From Patagioenas fasciata (Eukaryota > Chordata > Aves > Columbiformes > Columbidae), in the NCBI RefSeq assembly GCF_037038585.1, contig NC_092520.1:56138501-56202500 (forward strand): a DNA stretch of 64,000 nt. The letters are read 5' to 3'. Below are positions 11,667 through 23,652 of the stretch, piece after piece. The position numbers and the translations under genes are program-made. The notes below the pieces were generated by a model. The model did not search any database, was not told the origin of the DNA, and saw only the letters and a list, made by a program, of their open reading frames with translations. Position 1 is the stretch's first letter; every line of letters starts with the position of its first letter.

Positions 11667-11910
11667 TCAGAGAACCACAGAATGTTAGGGATTGGAAAGG
11701 ACCTCGAAAGATCATCCAGTCCAATCCCCCTGCCGGAGCAGGAACACCTAGATGAGGTTACACAGGAAGGTGTCCAGGCAGGTTTTGAGTGTCTCCAGAG
11801 TAGGAGACTCCACATCCTCTCTGGGCAGCCTGTTCCAGGGCTCTGGCACCCTCACTGAGAAGAACTTTCTTCTCATATCTAAGTGGAACCTCTTGTGCCT
11901 TCTGTCAGGC
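11667..11910 (-). mobile_element. CR1 LINE 3' end, 5'-truncated
   Basis: Same orientation and subfamily as the copy at 8889-9205: both carry TGCCGGAGCAGGAACACCTA, GTCTCCAGAGTAGGAGACTC and GAGGTTACACAGGAA. It begins AGAGAACCACAGAATGTTAG and fades after CCTCTTGTGCCTTCTGTCAG. Confidence 0.92.
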
Positions 11911-14424
11911 TTGCATTCAGTATTTTAGATCACATGCTCATATACAAAGCCAGTGGGAAGAAATGGAAAATCTGTTCTGTTTCAGTTTTATTTTTTTAGA
12001 AGTTCCCCTCTCACACACCTCTGGTCCTGTAGAGGGCTGAAACCTGACTTCACCTGACAGCCTGCTAGATGGCAGTATCGCATAACATGAGCAGTAAGCA
12101 AAGGCAAACACTTATTTCTTTCATATAACAAAAATCAAGACATATTTCCCTTCCCTCTTATAGACTGTTTTAGCTTTCATATCCTTGCAATTAAAAAAGC
12201 AGTATTTATATTTTATATGATAACTTCCTTTTGTCTTCTTACTTTCAATTATTCAACAAATGATACTTTGACAAGTTGCGTAAAAGTCTTTTGGGGCATG
12301 TATTTATTTATTAAACATGGGAAATTTTTTTCTGAGGTCAGCTGATTTTGTAGACATTTGGGGAAGATTGATTTTGTTTCACTGTGCTTAGCATGTACAC
12401 ACAGCTCATGTGAGTCTGGTTTTTTCCATCATAAAATTTTTAACAACACAATGCAGTGCAGAGCTCCAGATGTAGTTCTCTGGGATTCTGCTTTTTGAAA
12501 TAATTGCATCTGGACACCTCTGTCTGCTCCAACTATTTTCCCTTGAAATAAGCCAATATTGTATTTTTATCTCAATGTATGATGTATTGCCCACCAGAAA
12601 TGCCAGTCTTCTGCTTTGAGTGTACAGAATGCTGCCCACATAACTGCAGTGGAAACATTTATTTGGGTTTTTTTATTTATTTGTTGCACCTGTCATGACT
12701 TTCCACTTGAGGCAGAGCTTTGTTAACTTTGACTTCATTTTTGGTGCAATATTATCTGCAGTGACAGACAATAGTATGTATGTCTGTTTATGTGAGAGTA
12801 TTCAGATAAGAAGAAAATTAAGGAAGCGGTAAGCAGTCAAAAATCAGGAACATTAAGATTTCCTCAGAGAAGTTATAAGTATAGTGAATTTTATAAAACT
12901 GACGCAGGTGTTTTAAGCGTGATATCTGATGAGTAACCTCGACTATGAGTTTGCTGCCTTTCTGTGTTCAGGTTAAGTTTTGGGAGACAGCAGGTCGGTG
13001 GTTACTGCTGGGGGACCTGCAGAAGTGCAGCCTCATCTTGCATGATTTAGGCACGTGTGATGTGCAAGAGGAAAATAAAAAGCAGGTTTTGTTAAAAGAA
13101 AAAGAAATGCTAGGTGAGGGCACCTAAGAGAATGTGGGTTTGGAGAAGCAGTGGCCCTACAAGAGGAATACAAACATTTCACGGGTGATATGCAACTTGT
13201 GCTCGGCCTTTCGCTCCTTTGTGCTCTCAGTTCATCTGCGTAAGCCTGTTCTGAGAGTTTCTAAAATTCAAGAAGAGAGGGAAAATGACCTCAAACTAGG
13301 AAGTAAAGAGCACAAATAATTGCAGTGGTTCAGACCTGCTGAAAGGTGAAATTGAGCAGCTGTTTGAAACAGTCACTGTACAGTTGCTCCTAAAATATTA
13401 CAGCAGCAGTTTTCTCATTTCTATGTAGTCAGTCTGCTGCCTGTGTGAGTAGTTGAAATAGATTTTGGTAGTATATATTGGAGTGTGTTATGATCAATTT
13501 CTAGTACTGCATTATTTATTACTTTAAAGAAAAATAAATAAAGCCAGATTGCTTTCATTTTTAAAACAAGAAGTCCTGTTTCTTCAGAGTGAGTAAATGC
13601 CTATTAAATTGAACTTAAATATTATACATTATTACTTGAGTAAATACCCATTGAAGCTCATAAGCATGCTAAGGAGTTGGCAGCATAAATGGCTTTGGAT
13701 TCTCTTTCAGGACCTTGCGAATATTAAATAAGAATGATGCTGTTGAAGCCTTAAGCCTTTTGGGATCACATAGTTGCCTTGATCAGTTTTTTAGGTCATC
13801 ATGAAGAGCTGGATTCAAACCAGGTCTTTGTCAGCTTTATGACACCATGATAGCCAACAGCTTGTGTCTGATGGAATGAAAATGTGCTAGCAGATGTGTC
13901 CACTTCAGCATGGACATCTGACCTTCAGACATTTCCAGAGGCATATTAGCAACGTATGGGACAGGCAGAACTGGGCACGCTCAGATTTAGGGGAGGAAAG
14001 AGGTGGTGGAGCAGGGCACCAGAATTACCATGTCAAGGGCTAGACCATGAGAAAGCCAGGCAAATAGGACCTCCACCACCCCTCAGGAACCAACTAATGT
14101 CCCCATGTTAGTCACTGCATGGGCAGGCAACCAAGGAGATTATCTGTGGCCTAGACATCTCATCCTTTATATACAAATCAGAGGTCACCTTATTGATAAG
14201 CAAAGTAGGCAAATGTATGGGGATGCCTTGGATTAATGGAAAGGCAACAAGATAAAAATCCTCCTTCAGCCCTGAATTAAGGAAAGGTCCACAGTTAGCG
14301 AGAAAAATGAAGCACGTTTGGCAGTGACAGGGCGGGTAACAAATTGCTTTCAGCAGCTCCTTCCAACCTTACTAGTAGTTCCTTTAGGTTTTATTTGGAG
14401 TTGTTTATTCATTGTTTTTGTTGT

Positions 14425-14440
14425 TGGTTGGTTGGTTGGT
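14425..14440. repeat. (GGTT)n short tandem repeat
   Basis: Four GGTT units followed by TTTG-rich sequence. A simple repeat within the last MBNL2 intron. Confidence 0.9.
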
Positions 14441-17439
14441 TTTGTTTTGTTTTCAGTGTTTGCAGATGACCCTGTAGGGAGATGCTAGTTTGGTGCTAGT
14501 TTTGCAGGGGTACAAACTAGTAACCATGAACTTTGAAAGCAGAAAGGGACAAATGAGTGAGGCAAGTGAGAGCTGGAACCATCTCAGCTGTCAGCCAGTT
14601 GAGGACAGGGGCAAATCCCATCCTGGGGGAGTGTCAGTGGAAGTCTTGGGGTGGGTGATTGGAAAGCTTGGGTTGATGCTACACAGAGGTGCTGCTGCTG
14701 GAGCCATGGAGAAACAGGAGCTGAAGAAGTCCATCTGTAAGGCTATGTAAAAATTTAGACCAAGTGTAACTGTTGAAATAGTGATTATTCTCAGTAAATT
14801 CCTGAATATTCACTCATCCTTTTCCACTTTTGATTAAAGAAGATTGATCTATTTTGAAGAAAAAGAACAGGGCGCGTGTCACAAAAGAGCGTTCTAAGAG
14901 AAAATGAAAAATAAAGAGATGGCGACATTTCCCAAAGGCATGGAGGAATATAAATAGTCTTGGGTTTCATGTCAAAGGGAAAAAATACTTGGTGTTAGTT
15001 TTATTTTTAGAAAGCAGGAGAAGTTATGAGACAGCCTGATATGAGTTGGCTGTGTGAAAATATCTGCCGTTTTTAATGTATACCCTAGATATATCTGACC
15101 AGTCTGCTACTCGTGTGAAAAGCATGAAAATAGAAAATGTCACTGTGGAAGGATTCATCTGCCCTGACGCAGGTGTCTAAAAGTTAAAAACCTCAGTGTG
15201 AACTGTTTGCTGCAGAACTCTTATATTTGGTGGGAGGGAAAAAGGTATCATGAGTTGATAATCTGTCTCACGATAAAAGAAGTTGCCCGAGGTAGGCTAG
15301 GAAGATGTAAAATAGGTGACCATTTGAGGCGTGCATGTTTGAAATCAGCTGAGATTAATCTTGTGCACAAGAAAAAAATACACTACAGTAATATACTACA
15401 TTGCTCTTAAAATGAAAGACTGAGCAGCCTAAAATGCTTTTGGAGGGATAAGTGCTTCCAATCTGGAAGTCAAAAATGATCTCAATGCCTCCTTAATCTA
15501 TTAATATAAAGTATGATTTGGATAAATAATTTCAGAACTTCTGAAAGAGAAACATCTCAGAGGTAGATGTGAAGTCATGTTTTCCGGCTGCTCCACTGTG
15601 ACCGGTCTTTAGTTGAAGAAGAGTTCATGTACACTGAATTCATGCAGGGTGCTAAATTTTCTGTATTCATTGTTGTATAATAAATCTGGGAGTGGATACA
15701 GACTTTAACATGGTGAGAATAAATAGGCTTCGTGAGTTGCAGCTTCAAAACAGAAAATCTCAAGCCAAACGGTGTTCTTGCAATTCGTAGTACCTAGTCA
15801 TGATTCTGGGTAATTTGGTTAATTCTGTGAACTGTATCAAGTAAAGCAGTGCACATAGTAACCCGGGTGTCAGAAAATTGAGTTCACAAAGGTGAAATTT
15901 CCACCCTAATCGAAAAGAGAATCTCAGTTTTACTTTTTAAGCCTTGAGGTAATAACCAGTCACAGACACCTTTACTGGGTCTGAGGAAAATCCCAGCTGA
16001 TGTCAATTCATCTGCTGTGTTCCATGGCTTGGTAGTTTGGAGAGAAGCTAAAACCATTGGCGGTAACATCTCTCTTGGTTGTCATTCACGTGGGTGAGCC
16101 TGCAGAACTCTTATCACCCTTGGCAGCAACCCTGGCGTAATTTAGGGACGTTCTGTCTTGCACAGTCGGCTTGATGACCACTGTGGTCATTCAGAGGCCC
16201 TGAAGGTAGCATTCTAAAAGAACCATGCTCTGATAGAAAAGAGGGAAAATCTTGGCATTTGGGAGGTGAAAATGCCACCTCTAAAGAGCTGGAAAATTTG
16301 GAAGAGCAAATGCTTCTTGGTGGTTAGAAAGCAATGTGCAGAAATTTAGGTTCACTCCATGTATTTGCAGTTTCAGTGAGGTCTGGTGATTAACACTGGC
16401 ACAATTTTAGTGATTTTAGTTTAAAGGGTAGACAGCTTTCTGGCACTTCAAACAGGTACCAAGTGAGAAGACAGTGGAGACAGTACCCTGTGTCTGTGTT
16501 TACCTCCAAAAAATGCCCTTTGCTGTTAGTAAATCTTCTGTGCATTACTACTCCAGGCTGTAAGTGCCGGGCCGTTTTACTTCTACTACAAACGGTCTTC
16601 TTATCAGATCTCTTACTGCACTAGCAAAAGTATGTTCTCTGGAATGTCCATATCCACATCTGTGGACATGGATACGATCTTACCCGTACGGAGCATGAGA
16701 AGGTGCTGTCCCATGCTTGACCTGTAGAGCTGTGTACAGGGAACTGTGTCTGCAGGTGTGCGTATGTACACACACACGCTCTCATTGTGTAATCTTATTT
16801 TTCATTTTTTTTAAGCTTATATATACTCCAGTAAAACTGTCAATACATTATATCAAGTTGCTGTGAAATATAAGACTATAATAGTATCACTGCAAGTATG
16901 AGTCATATGTATGTACATTTGAGATGTAATCCTTCAAACAGTAGAAAGCATGAAGGTTGTTGGACATATTTACAAGTAACAAGGGAGTGCAGACTCTGCA
17001 ATGGGCGTTTGCAGGGACGTTCCTTGGTCGGTATGTTCTGTGTAGCTTCTTTTTCAGTATGCAAGCGATGGAGCAATTAGCAGCAATGCACACTTAGCCT
17101 CTGTCTTCCATCACAGTTTATTACTTCATTTGTAGATTAAACAGAAGAGGTTCTCAGTGTGTTTCCCATGTAAAGTAGTTTAACATTTTATGTTTCTCTG
17201 TCAGACACAGTGAAAAAACAGTTGCAGAAGCTGCTACTTGTGTATGTAGCTATGGCAGAGTTGTGATATCTTCTGAGAAATAGGGTGTGAACATATAATT
17301 AAAGACTACGGGATACATCTTACACTTTGTGGCTAAGATTAAAAAAAAGTAGCTCCTAAGTTCTGCATCTCTGCACTGGAGAAGCTTGTTCTGAAGGAGA
17401 AACTTGAGGGTTTTTTTTTCCTAGGAGGACTCCTACGTG

Positions 17440-17840
17440 TGCTAGAAATAGCCGGGGTGCAAGATGCCCTAGTTAAATCCCTGCACGGGCGGCAGCGCGG
17501 CGAGGACGATGCGATGGGAACGAGCTGGCCCTGTGGCCGCTGGCGGTGGGAGAAGCAGCGAGAGCTCCAGCTGTTCCTCCCGCACCCACGGCCACGTAAA
17601 CAGGACGTGCTGGTGCACAAAAGGAAAGTGTTTGCATTGTCTTCACTGTTCCCTGAGTTTCCAGAGGAGGGGAGAAGCGGCAGGGATGGAGACAGGGCAG
17701 TGGAAACCCTTACCTGGGCTCTGCCGCTCACCAGAGCAGGGCAGGGATGGGGTCTCCGCTCTTTCCCACTGCCCAGGGCCCCTCTGTCCTGCCTGACGCC
17801 CTGCAGGGTGAATTGCGCTTGGGTTAATCCTTCCTTTTCC
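17440..17840. other. CpG-dense, GC-rich patch inside the last MBNL2 intron
   Basis: About 16 CpG dinucleotides fall within roughly 150 bp (17445-17600), set in otherwise CpG-poor intron. Just upstream, a T-rich run ends in TTTCCTAG (17424), resembling a 3' splice site. Frames are open on both strands, which is expected of GC-rich sequence. It could be a small CpG island, an alternative promoter or noncoding-RNA start, or a decayed repeat. No protein family is recognised. Confidence 0.5.
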
Positions 17841-19394
17841 CAAGATACAACCTGAGGTTAAGCCCTCTGCCTCCTCTGTCACACATTTTGGAGGAATTAT
17901 AATAGGAGCATCAGTCTTGTGGGGATGTTTGACCTTTTAGGACATCTCAGCACAAGGGGCAGTGATCTGTCTCTTCTCTGTGTTTCTGAAATGGTACAGG
18001 GAGAAAAAAGCTATAGGAAAATGCAAGTTTATCTTCCCAAAAGTTGGCAGACAAAGGAGGTGGCTACAGTGTCTGAAATTCTGATTTTTTACACTGAGTA
18101 GATTTCAGGTTGTGTTGCATTAAATCAGACCTTAGGATCCCTTAAATACATTTGTGTGATTATGACTAACCCAGTATAGCTAAAGATACTTTATTAATGA
18201 CATTGACATGCTAGGTTGTAGTACTCTAAAAATATCAGTGCTGATAATCTTGGTCACTTCTTATTTTCAGCACAGCTACGTTCTTTGTGTGCCCCATCAA
18301 ATCACAGTGTTGTAGATGGACCAGGGCTATCACAGGCAGGGATTTATTGTGTCAGCAAAGGTATTTCTTTGTTATTTCAGTAGGAAACAGAAGATAGGCG
18401 ATAAGCTAACACAATCACAATGGGTGGAAGTTCATTAAAAATGTATGCCCTTGTTGTATGTATGGTGTATTTAGATGTGTAGCCCTTTGGAGCAGCAGGT
18501 GTTTGTACAGTACCATTACAATGGGGCCTCGTGTGTCACCAGATTTTCAGTGCTGATGGCAATCAAAGGTGACTTTTTGGCACACCAGCAGGTTAAGTGG
18601 GGTCAGGAGGCTGGTAGTTGTGTATAGAGAGGGAACAGCGACGGCAGAAGGTTCCTGGCCCCCTAGAGCAACAGGAGTTCTCACCTTTGCTATGTGGGTT
18701 GAGCAGAAGGGACATGTCATAGGTGCTGTAGGAACTGGGGTACAAAGGTTTTGCATATCCTGCCTGTTTCCAGGACCAGGCTCTTGCCCTCCTCCTCACT
18801 CCTGCAAATGCTTCCTTCATCTCATTGGCAATATTTTCATTGAACTGAGCTCTCCGAGCAGTTGTCTGCAGCAGGTAGGAGTTTTGCTGGCACACTGTGG
18901 CCACGCCGTACCTGGGACACAGCATCTTCTGTGCTGCCAGAGCAGCCTGCACGCAGTGACTGTGGGTGCGATAGGGCAGGGACCCCCAACAAGCACCTTC
19001 CAGGCAGAGGCGAGCGTGTTTCTTTTTGGCAATCTGTATGTCAGAGGTAGTATGTTGCTGAAGTTATTTTCTAAATACCTTTTTTTATACCTTTTAAAAT
19101 AAACACCACATTAAGCAGCGGTCTAGCTTCGTATTACGCAAGTCGGTCAAAGTGCTGTCATGACTGTCTTGCACACCACCTACAAATGCAGTTTAAAAAT
19201 ACGCCAAGTGCCAGATTGAACAGCAAGAGCAGGTGATGCACTCTTAATTCCTTGACTTGTGCTGAGGTCTGGAGCACAGACTAGCAGTGGCGTGATAAAA
19301 CATCACACCCCTATCTTTTGACATGACTTTCACCGACAGCCATTTCAGGCAGGTGATGGAAATCTGGACTGTTTTCCAATACTGTGAACAGGTT

Positions 19395-19490
19395 GAGCCG
19401 GTTGCCGGGCACATTGTGCATTTAACCTCTGCAATATTGGAAGCACGAGAGTTTGCATCTGTAAAATGGTTGCTTCACCCTCAGTTTGAG
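19395..19490 (+). mobile_element. MIR SINE remnant (probable)
   Basis: The pieces TTTAACCTCTG and GCATCTGTAAAATGG follow the order of the MIR consensus (TTAACCTCT...CATCTGTAAAATGG). Degraded and short, so moderate confidence. Confidence 0.5.
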
Positions 19491-20129
19491 AGATTCTGGA
19501 GGTAAAACAGCAAGGTTAGTGACTAGCTAGGTGCACGGAGATACCATTGCCATCATCCCCCTGCATCTCCTGACATAAGGAAGCATGAAAAACCTCTCAA
19601 GTTTGCAGACATGCAGGTGATTTTTTTTTTAGGAAATGAGCAGCTGCTAAAAGTGCATTGAAAAGACACTTCAGCTGGCTGAAAACACACAACCCTGTGC
19701 GTTTTTTTTTTTGCTTGATAGCGGTGAGGGGCTTCACCTCCACCTTTTCCCTGGTCATTCCTGACTTGGTGGGAGCAGGCTGGGAGCTGGAGTCTTGCAC
19801 CAGGCACCGATGCACTCATGAGCCTCCTCGAGAGGAGCTGGGCCCTTCCTTTGTGGCTTCGGTGCCGTCTCCAGCATTTTGACATGTAAATTAGCCCCCT
19901 CTGCGTGTTCTCACACACGTTGAGGATGTGTGCGCGGGAGGAGGATGAGCAGGTTTGTGAAATGCAAATGCATGCCAGGCAGCGTGAGGGTACGGGACTC
20001 TGTCCCCTACGGGATGCTGTCCTGGATGAGCTGCGCCCAGGCTTAGTTAGTCCAGCTCTGTCCTGCTGGGCGAACTGCCCTCCCCGCGTCGCCTAAAAAA
20101 CGCGATCACGCTTTCCTTTCTCTTGGCAG

Positions 20130-20257
20130 ATAATCCTGAAATAGCCAGCAGGAACGGAACGGAGTGTCACGAAGCCTCCCTGCGGACGGCCAAGCACGGC
20201 TACTGTACATACTACCCCGTCTCCTCCTCTCTAGAGTTGCCACAAACTGCATGCTAA
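20130..20257 (+). CDS. MBNL2: MBNL2 terminal coding exon with two alternative reading frames
   Basis: After acceptor TTGGCAG the exon starts ATAATCCTG. Joined to a preceding G (95-nt exon skipped) it reads DNPEIASRNGTECHE, then ASLRTAKHGYCTYYP and VSSSLELPQTAC, stopping at TAA 20255-20257. This matches the 42-residue tail known for MBNL2, including CTYYPVSSS and ELPQTAC. Joined to the 95-nt exon (phase 0) it reads I-I-L-K and stops at TAG 20142-20144, the other known MBNL2 end (ANQIILK). The exon is thus dual-coding over its first 12 bases. These tails influence localisation and activity in muscleblind-like proteins generally; the specific effect here is not shown. The match to MBNL2 rather than MBNL1 is strong: MBNL1 ends differently. 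Confidence 0.95.
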
Positions 20258-21471
20258 GTCAAGAATTTGTTCTGATGGACAAATCACAAACTCGAAAAAA
20301 AACAAAAAAAAAAAGCTAGTGCTGCTATGTCATATATGAATATTAAATATGGTATGCTTACTATACTCCAACCTAAAATAGTTAACTACCTGATACCAGC
20401 TGTGATGTTTCAAGACATAAAGGGTAACATTTAGTTATAAAGGTTTTCTAAGCATAGTTTAATTCTTGCGAATATTGTCTTTTCTCCATAACTATACCTA
20501 ACGGAAATAGTCCAGTTAAGTTAGTCTCGCGAGATTCAGTGTTTATGAGTCTTTCGAGCTCAGCAATAATTAAGTTATATTGGCTACAAACTTATCCCAG
20601 TTGCAGGTTGAATTTTCACCCTAACTACGGTTGGGGTTTTTCTTCTCGGTTAAAATAACACTCTTGGTTTTGCTCCCCTTGCGAGTTGATTCCAAGCCAG
20701 AAGAAGTGAAATGCAGCCCAGTGTCCTGCACGTCACCCTGCCAATCTGAATATTTTTAGCCAGAAGTCCAAAGTAAAGCACAAATTCTTTAGATGCACAT
20801 GGTTGGTGTTTGACTTGTATGGAGAAGTTGCATTTGAATCATAGCAGAGTAGCAGAAGAAAATCTAAAAATTTTGCACAGTATGAACTTCATACCCCTTT
20901 CAATCCCCAAAAGAACAAAGTCTTGAGAATATTATTTTACGAGTATATTTATAATGTTTTTAAAAGAGACTTTGCAGAAGTGCCTAAATTTTGTCACATC
21001 AGACTTGATGAAAGTGAGCCTGATGCCAACAGTCAAATCTCACCAGAAGCGAATAATCCTTCGAACTCATAGTCAGGTTACCAAAAAGAGCCAAGCTGTT
21101 AAGAAATAACTTCTAGGAGTGTAAAATCAAACAGACAAACAAACAAAGACCAAACTAACAAAAGAAAAGGTGAAAAAGACAGCTGTAGATGAAGAGATGT
21201 GTATGATACTCTAATTTAATTAAAATTCAGTTGAGTCACTGAAACTTTGTAGGTGACTTTAATCTAGACTATTAACTGAACACTAAGAATGTAGAATGAG
21301 ATTCAGTTTAATAAATCATTACTGTACTTGCATTTTTTTTTTAATTGGATTATAAGATTGTAACCAGATTAGAGTGGAGAAAAAATAGTTCTTTTAAATG
21401 TTTTTGTTTAAAAACATATTTTATGTCACAAAAGTATGAAGATATCTTTAATACAATTATATACATATTAT

Positions 21472-21498
21472 ATATACATACATACATACATATATATG
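21472..21498. repeat. (CATA)n microsatellite in the MBNL2 3' UTR
   Basis: Repeated ACATACATACATACATA flanked by TATATA. Simple repeat inside the transcribed 3' UTR. Confidence 0.9.
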
Positions 21499-22767
21499 GA
21501 TGAAGCAGATTTTAATGTTGTTTACTTTTTTAAATACTTTGTTGATTTACAAGGTAATTATATATGTATAATTAAACTTTCATTTGTTTGATTTGAGATT
21601 TGTTTCAAGCACTATTGTACCAAATATTTCATATTTCACATTTTGTATGTTGCACATGTATCACATAAATGACATAGTTTTTAAATTATTGTTTAAAAAA
21701 AAACCAAGACAGCTGTTATAAGTGGATATTATGTATAATTGTTTGCAGCATAAGTTTTCTATGTGGACATTATTAGTGATTGCAGTATTTTAACTTAACC
21801 TCTTCAGATTGATTGTAAACTATTTGAAACTTCGGCAGCACTGCCTGTTCTGAAAGACTGAAGGCACTAACCATGTAATTATTTGCCCAGGAAATGATCT
21901 CCCGGGCTAAATCTTGTTTGTCCGATGTCTAATTACTATCTATTTATATATAAAGCTGGAGATTTGATCATCCGAAAGAAAAACAAATAATCACAATTCG
22001 ATTGTAAAATTAACATAGTGCTTGTAACGTTGCGTTAGTTTTAATTTGTGGAAAAATAATGTATCTTAACTCGTTACTTTAGCAGTTAAGGTATCACCAT
22101 TATATAATATTAAAACACTAATATTTGTAGACTTTCTCAGTCATTATAACTAGGTAGTTGACACTGCAACTTGCCTATATCTGTCAAAGTTGTTTTTATT
22201 TTTTTATAATAGTTAATTTAGGCATTTGGGTAGCGTACTGTATAATACTAAATGGTAAATTATCCATGTTGTTTAAATATTTTATGTAGATAACACTTCA
22301 AGACATTGTTTTGTGTGAACTTTTTATGTTTCAAAATAACTGTTATTCTATGTTTTTTACAATTAATCCAGTGCTACTATTTTTTGCCCATGGATGACGA
22401 AGCTTCAGATACATCAGGTCTTTCATCCAGATAAACTGACAGACAAAAAGAGAAAATGTATTTTTAATAAGAGATCCACTTTCCGACTTTATGACTTTGT
22501 AATATTCTTGGAAACTGTACAAGTACAAACCTATGCTAGCAGTAAGGAGGCAATTACAGATGTGCAAATACGTGTACAACAGATTCTGCATTTTATTTAT
22601 TTACAAAGTAATTTTATAGACTATTTCAAAATTTGGGAAGATCTAAAACTATTTTTCTGTATAAATATTATTTGCCAAAACTTTGTTTATATTTAAAAAG
22701 AAAAAAAGTCTAATGAAAATGATTCAATTTTAAATGCTATGTTTAATTAACAAAAAACACCCAAGAA

Positions 22768-22773
22768 ATAAAA
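22768..22773 (+). terminator. MBNL2: Proximal poly(A) signal AATAAA of MBNL2
   Basis: Perfect AATAAA in CCCAAGAAATAAAACC. It could give a 3' UTR about 315 nt shorter than the distal signal. Confidence 0.5.
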
Positions 22774-23082
22774 CCCCCTAAAAGAACCATGAGATGGGCC
22801 AACACAGAGACAGTGAATACTGTAGCTGGGACATGGTTTCAAGTTACTTGAGATGTCTCACTGTTTATTTTCTTCAAAGGATACAGCACTTCACCAAAAT
22901 ACCTTTTTGTTTGCCTCTCTCATCCAGCATAATTGACGACGCGTACGATGAATATTTCAGTAACAGTTAAAAGAAACCCCTCCATTCACTCTTTTTCAGC
23001 ATATAACTACTAGTGGTCTGTTAAATAGCCATTCTATTTCTGTTGTGACGTTAAATTCATTCACCCAATGTACAACCACTGA

Positions 23083-23088
23083 AATAAA
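23083..23088 (+). terminator. MBNL2: Distal poly(A) signal AATAAA of MBNL2
   Basis: Perfect AATAAA in CACTGAAATAAAAAGAAGC. It is the last such signal before GC-richer and repeat-derived sequence, so it is taken as the probable transcript end with cleavage near 23100-23110. Confidence 0.65.
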
Positions 23089-23206
23089 AAGAAGCATTTT
23101 AAAATGAGAGCGGAGTCGGGGCGATCCTTTCTCGTGGCACGCCTCTGGGAAGAGGGGCCTGGGGTAACAAAAAATAGCCGAAGGGGAAGAGTCTTTTAAA
23201 AGTATA

Positions 23207-23300
23207 TAATTATATTATTGCAATTTATTATTTATTTTATTATTTTATTTTATTTTATATATATATATATATATACATTTTCTTTTTATTTTTTTCTGAA
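23207..23300. repeat. AT-rich low complexity: (TTTTA)n and (TA)n
   Basis: Runs of TATTTATTTTATTATTTTAT followed by alternating TA (23257-23275) and a T-rich tail. It lies between the MBNL2 transcript end and an LTR insertion. Confidence 0.9.
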
Positions 23301-23317
23301 TGGCACATTCCAGTAAC

Positions 23318-23652
23318 TGTTGGAACGATAAAGGACTCAGCACTCCGATTCAATGTGAATCACGCAAAGCCATTTATTACAGAAACATGTCTCCTTATAT
23401 AAGCAACTATTCTCTAATCACGAATCCACACTCCAAGCATGGATTCGCTAAATGAACATCATGGGCAGTCCACACGCTGGAACCCCACCAATGATAGGTC
23501 TGACGACTCACGCCATGCTGAGGCCCTGTTAATGAAGAAATGCCCCTCTTTCTCACAGCAGATTCTGTTCTCAGCTTCTCGAAGTGGTCTTGAGATTCCT
23601 TTGGGCCTGACTAATACAACAACATATCTCCTTCTAACGAAACCCCTCCACA
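23318..23652 (-). mobile_element. Solo LTR, ERVK-like, 335 bp with 6-bp target-site duplication
   Basis: On the minus strand the element runs TGTGGAGGGG...GTTCCAACA, the TG...CA ends of an LTR. It is flanked by identical 6-bp duplications AGTAAC (23312-23317 and 23653-23658), the size typical of ERVK/alpha-beta-like retroviruses. On that strand a TATA box (TTATATAAGG, around 23395-23404) is followed by AATAAA (complement of 23373-23378), giving U3-R-U5 order. No internal retroviral sequence adjoins it, so it is a solo LTR left by recombination. It sits about 210 bp beyond the MBNL2 transcript end, in antisense orientation. Confidence 0.92.

Larger units (their letters stand above)
4554..20129 (+). 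other. MBNL2: MBNL2 last intron, about 15.6 kb
   Basis: The intron runs from GTTTGC to a strong acceptor (CTTTCCTTTCTCTTGGCAG, ending at 20129). It contains two CR1 3' ends (8889-9205, 11667-11910), a 92-bp repeat pair (6174-6265, 7201-7292), a (TA)n microsatellite (8856-8888), a (GGTT)n run (14425-14440), a CpG-dense patch (17440-17840) and a MIR remnant (19395-19490). Two AT-rich stretches with TAAT motifs (around 10010-10170) may be conserved enhancer-like DNA. No further muscleblind exon was recognised, and the many open frames have no family resemblance. Confidence 0.85.
20258..23105 (+). other. MBNL2: MBNL2 3' untranslated region (end inferred)
   Basis: AU-rich sequence downstream of the MBNL2 stop. 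Candidate polyadenylation signals AATAAA lie at 22768-22773 and 23083-23088, with an early one at 21310-21315. The distal signal followed by GAAGCATTTT is taken as the main end, giving about 2.85 kb. It contains ATAC/TA microsatellite sequence at 21472-21498. No coding potential is seen; open frames such as 22394-22696 are AT-rich shadows. Confidence 0.75.
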
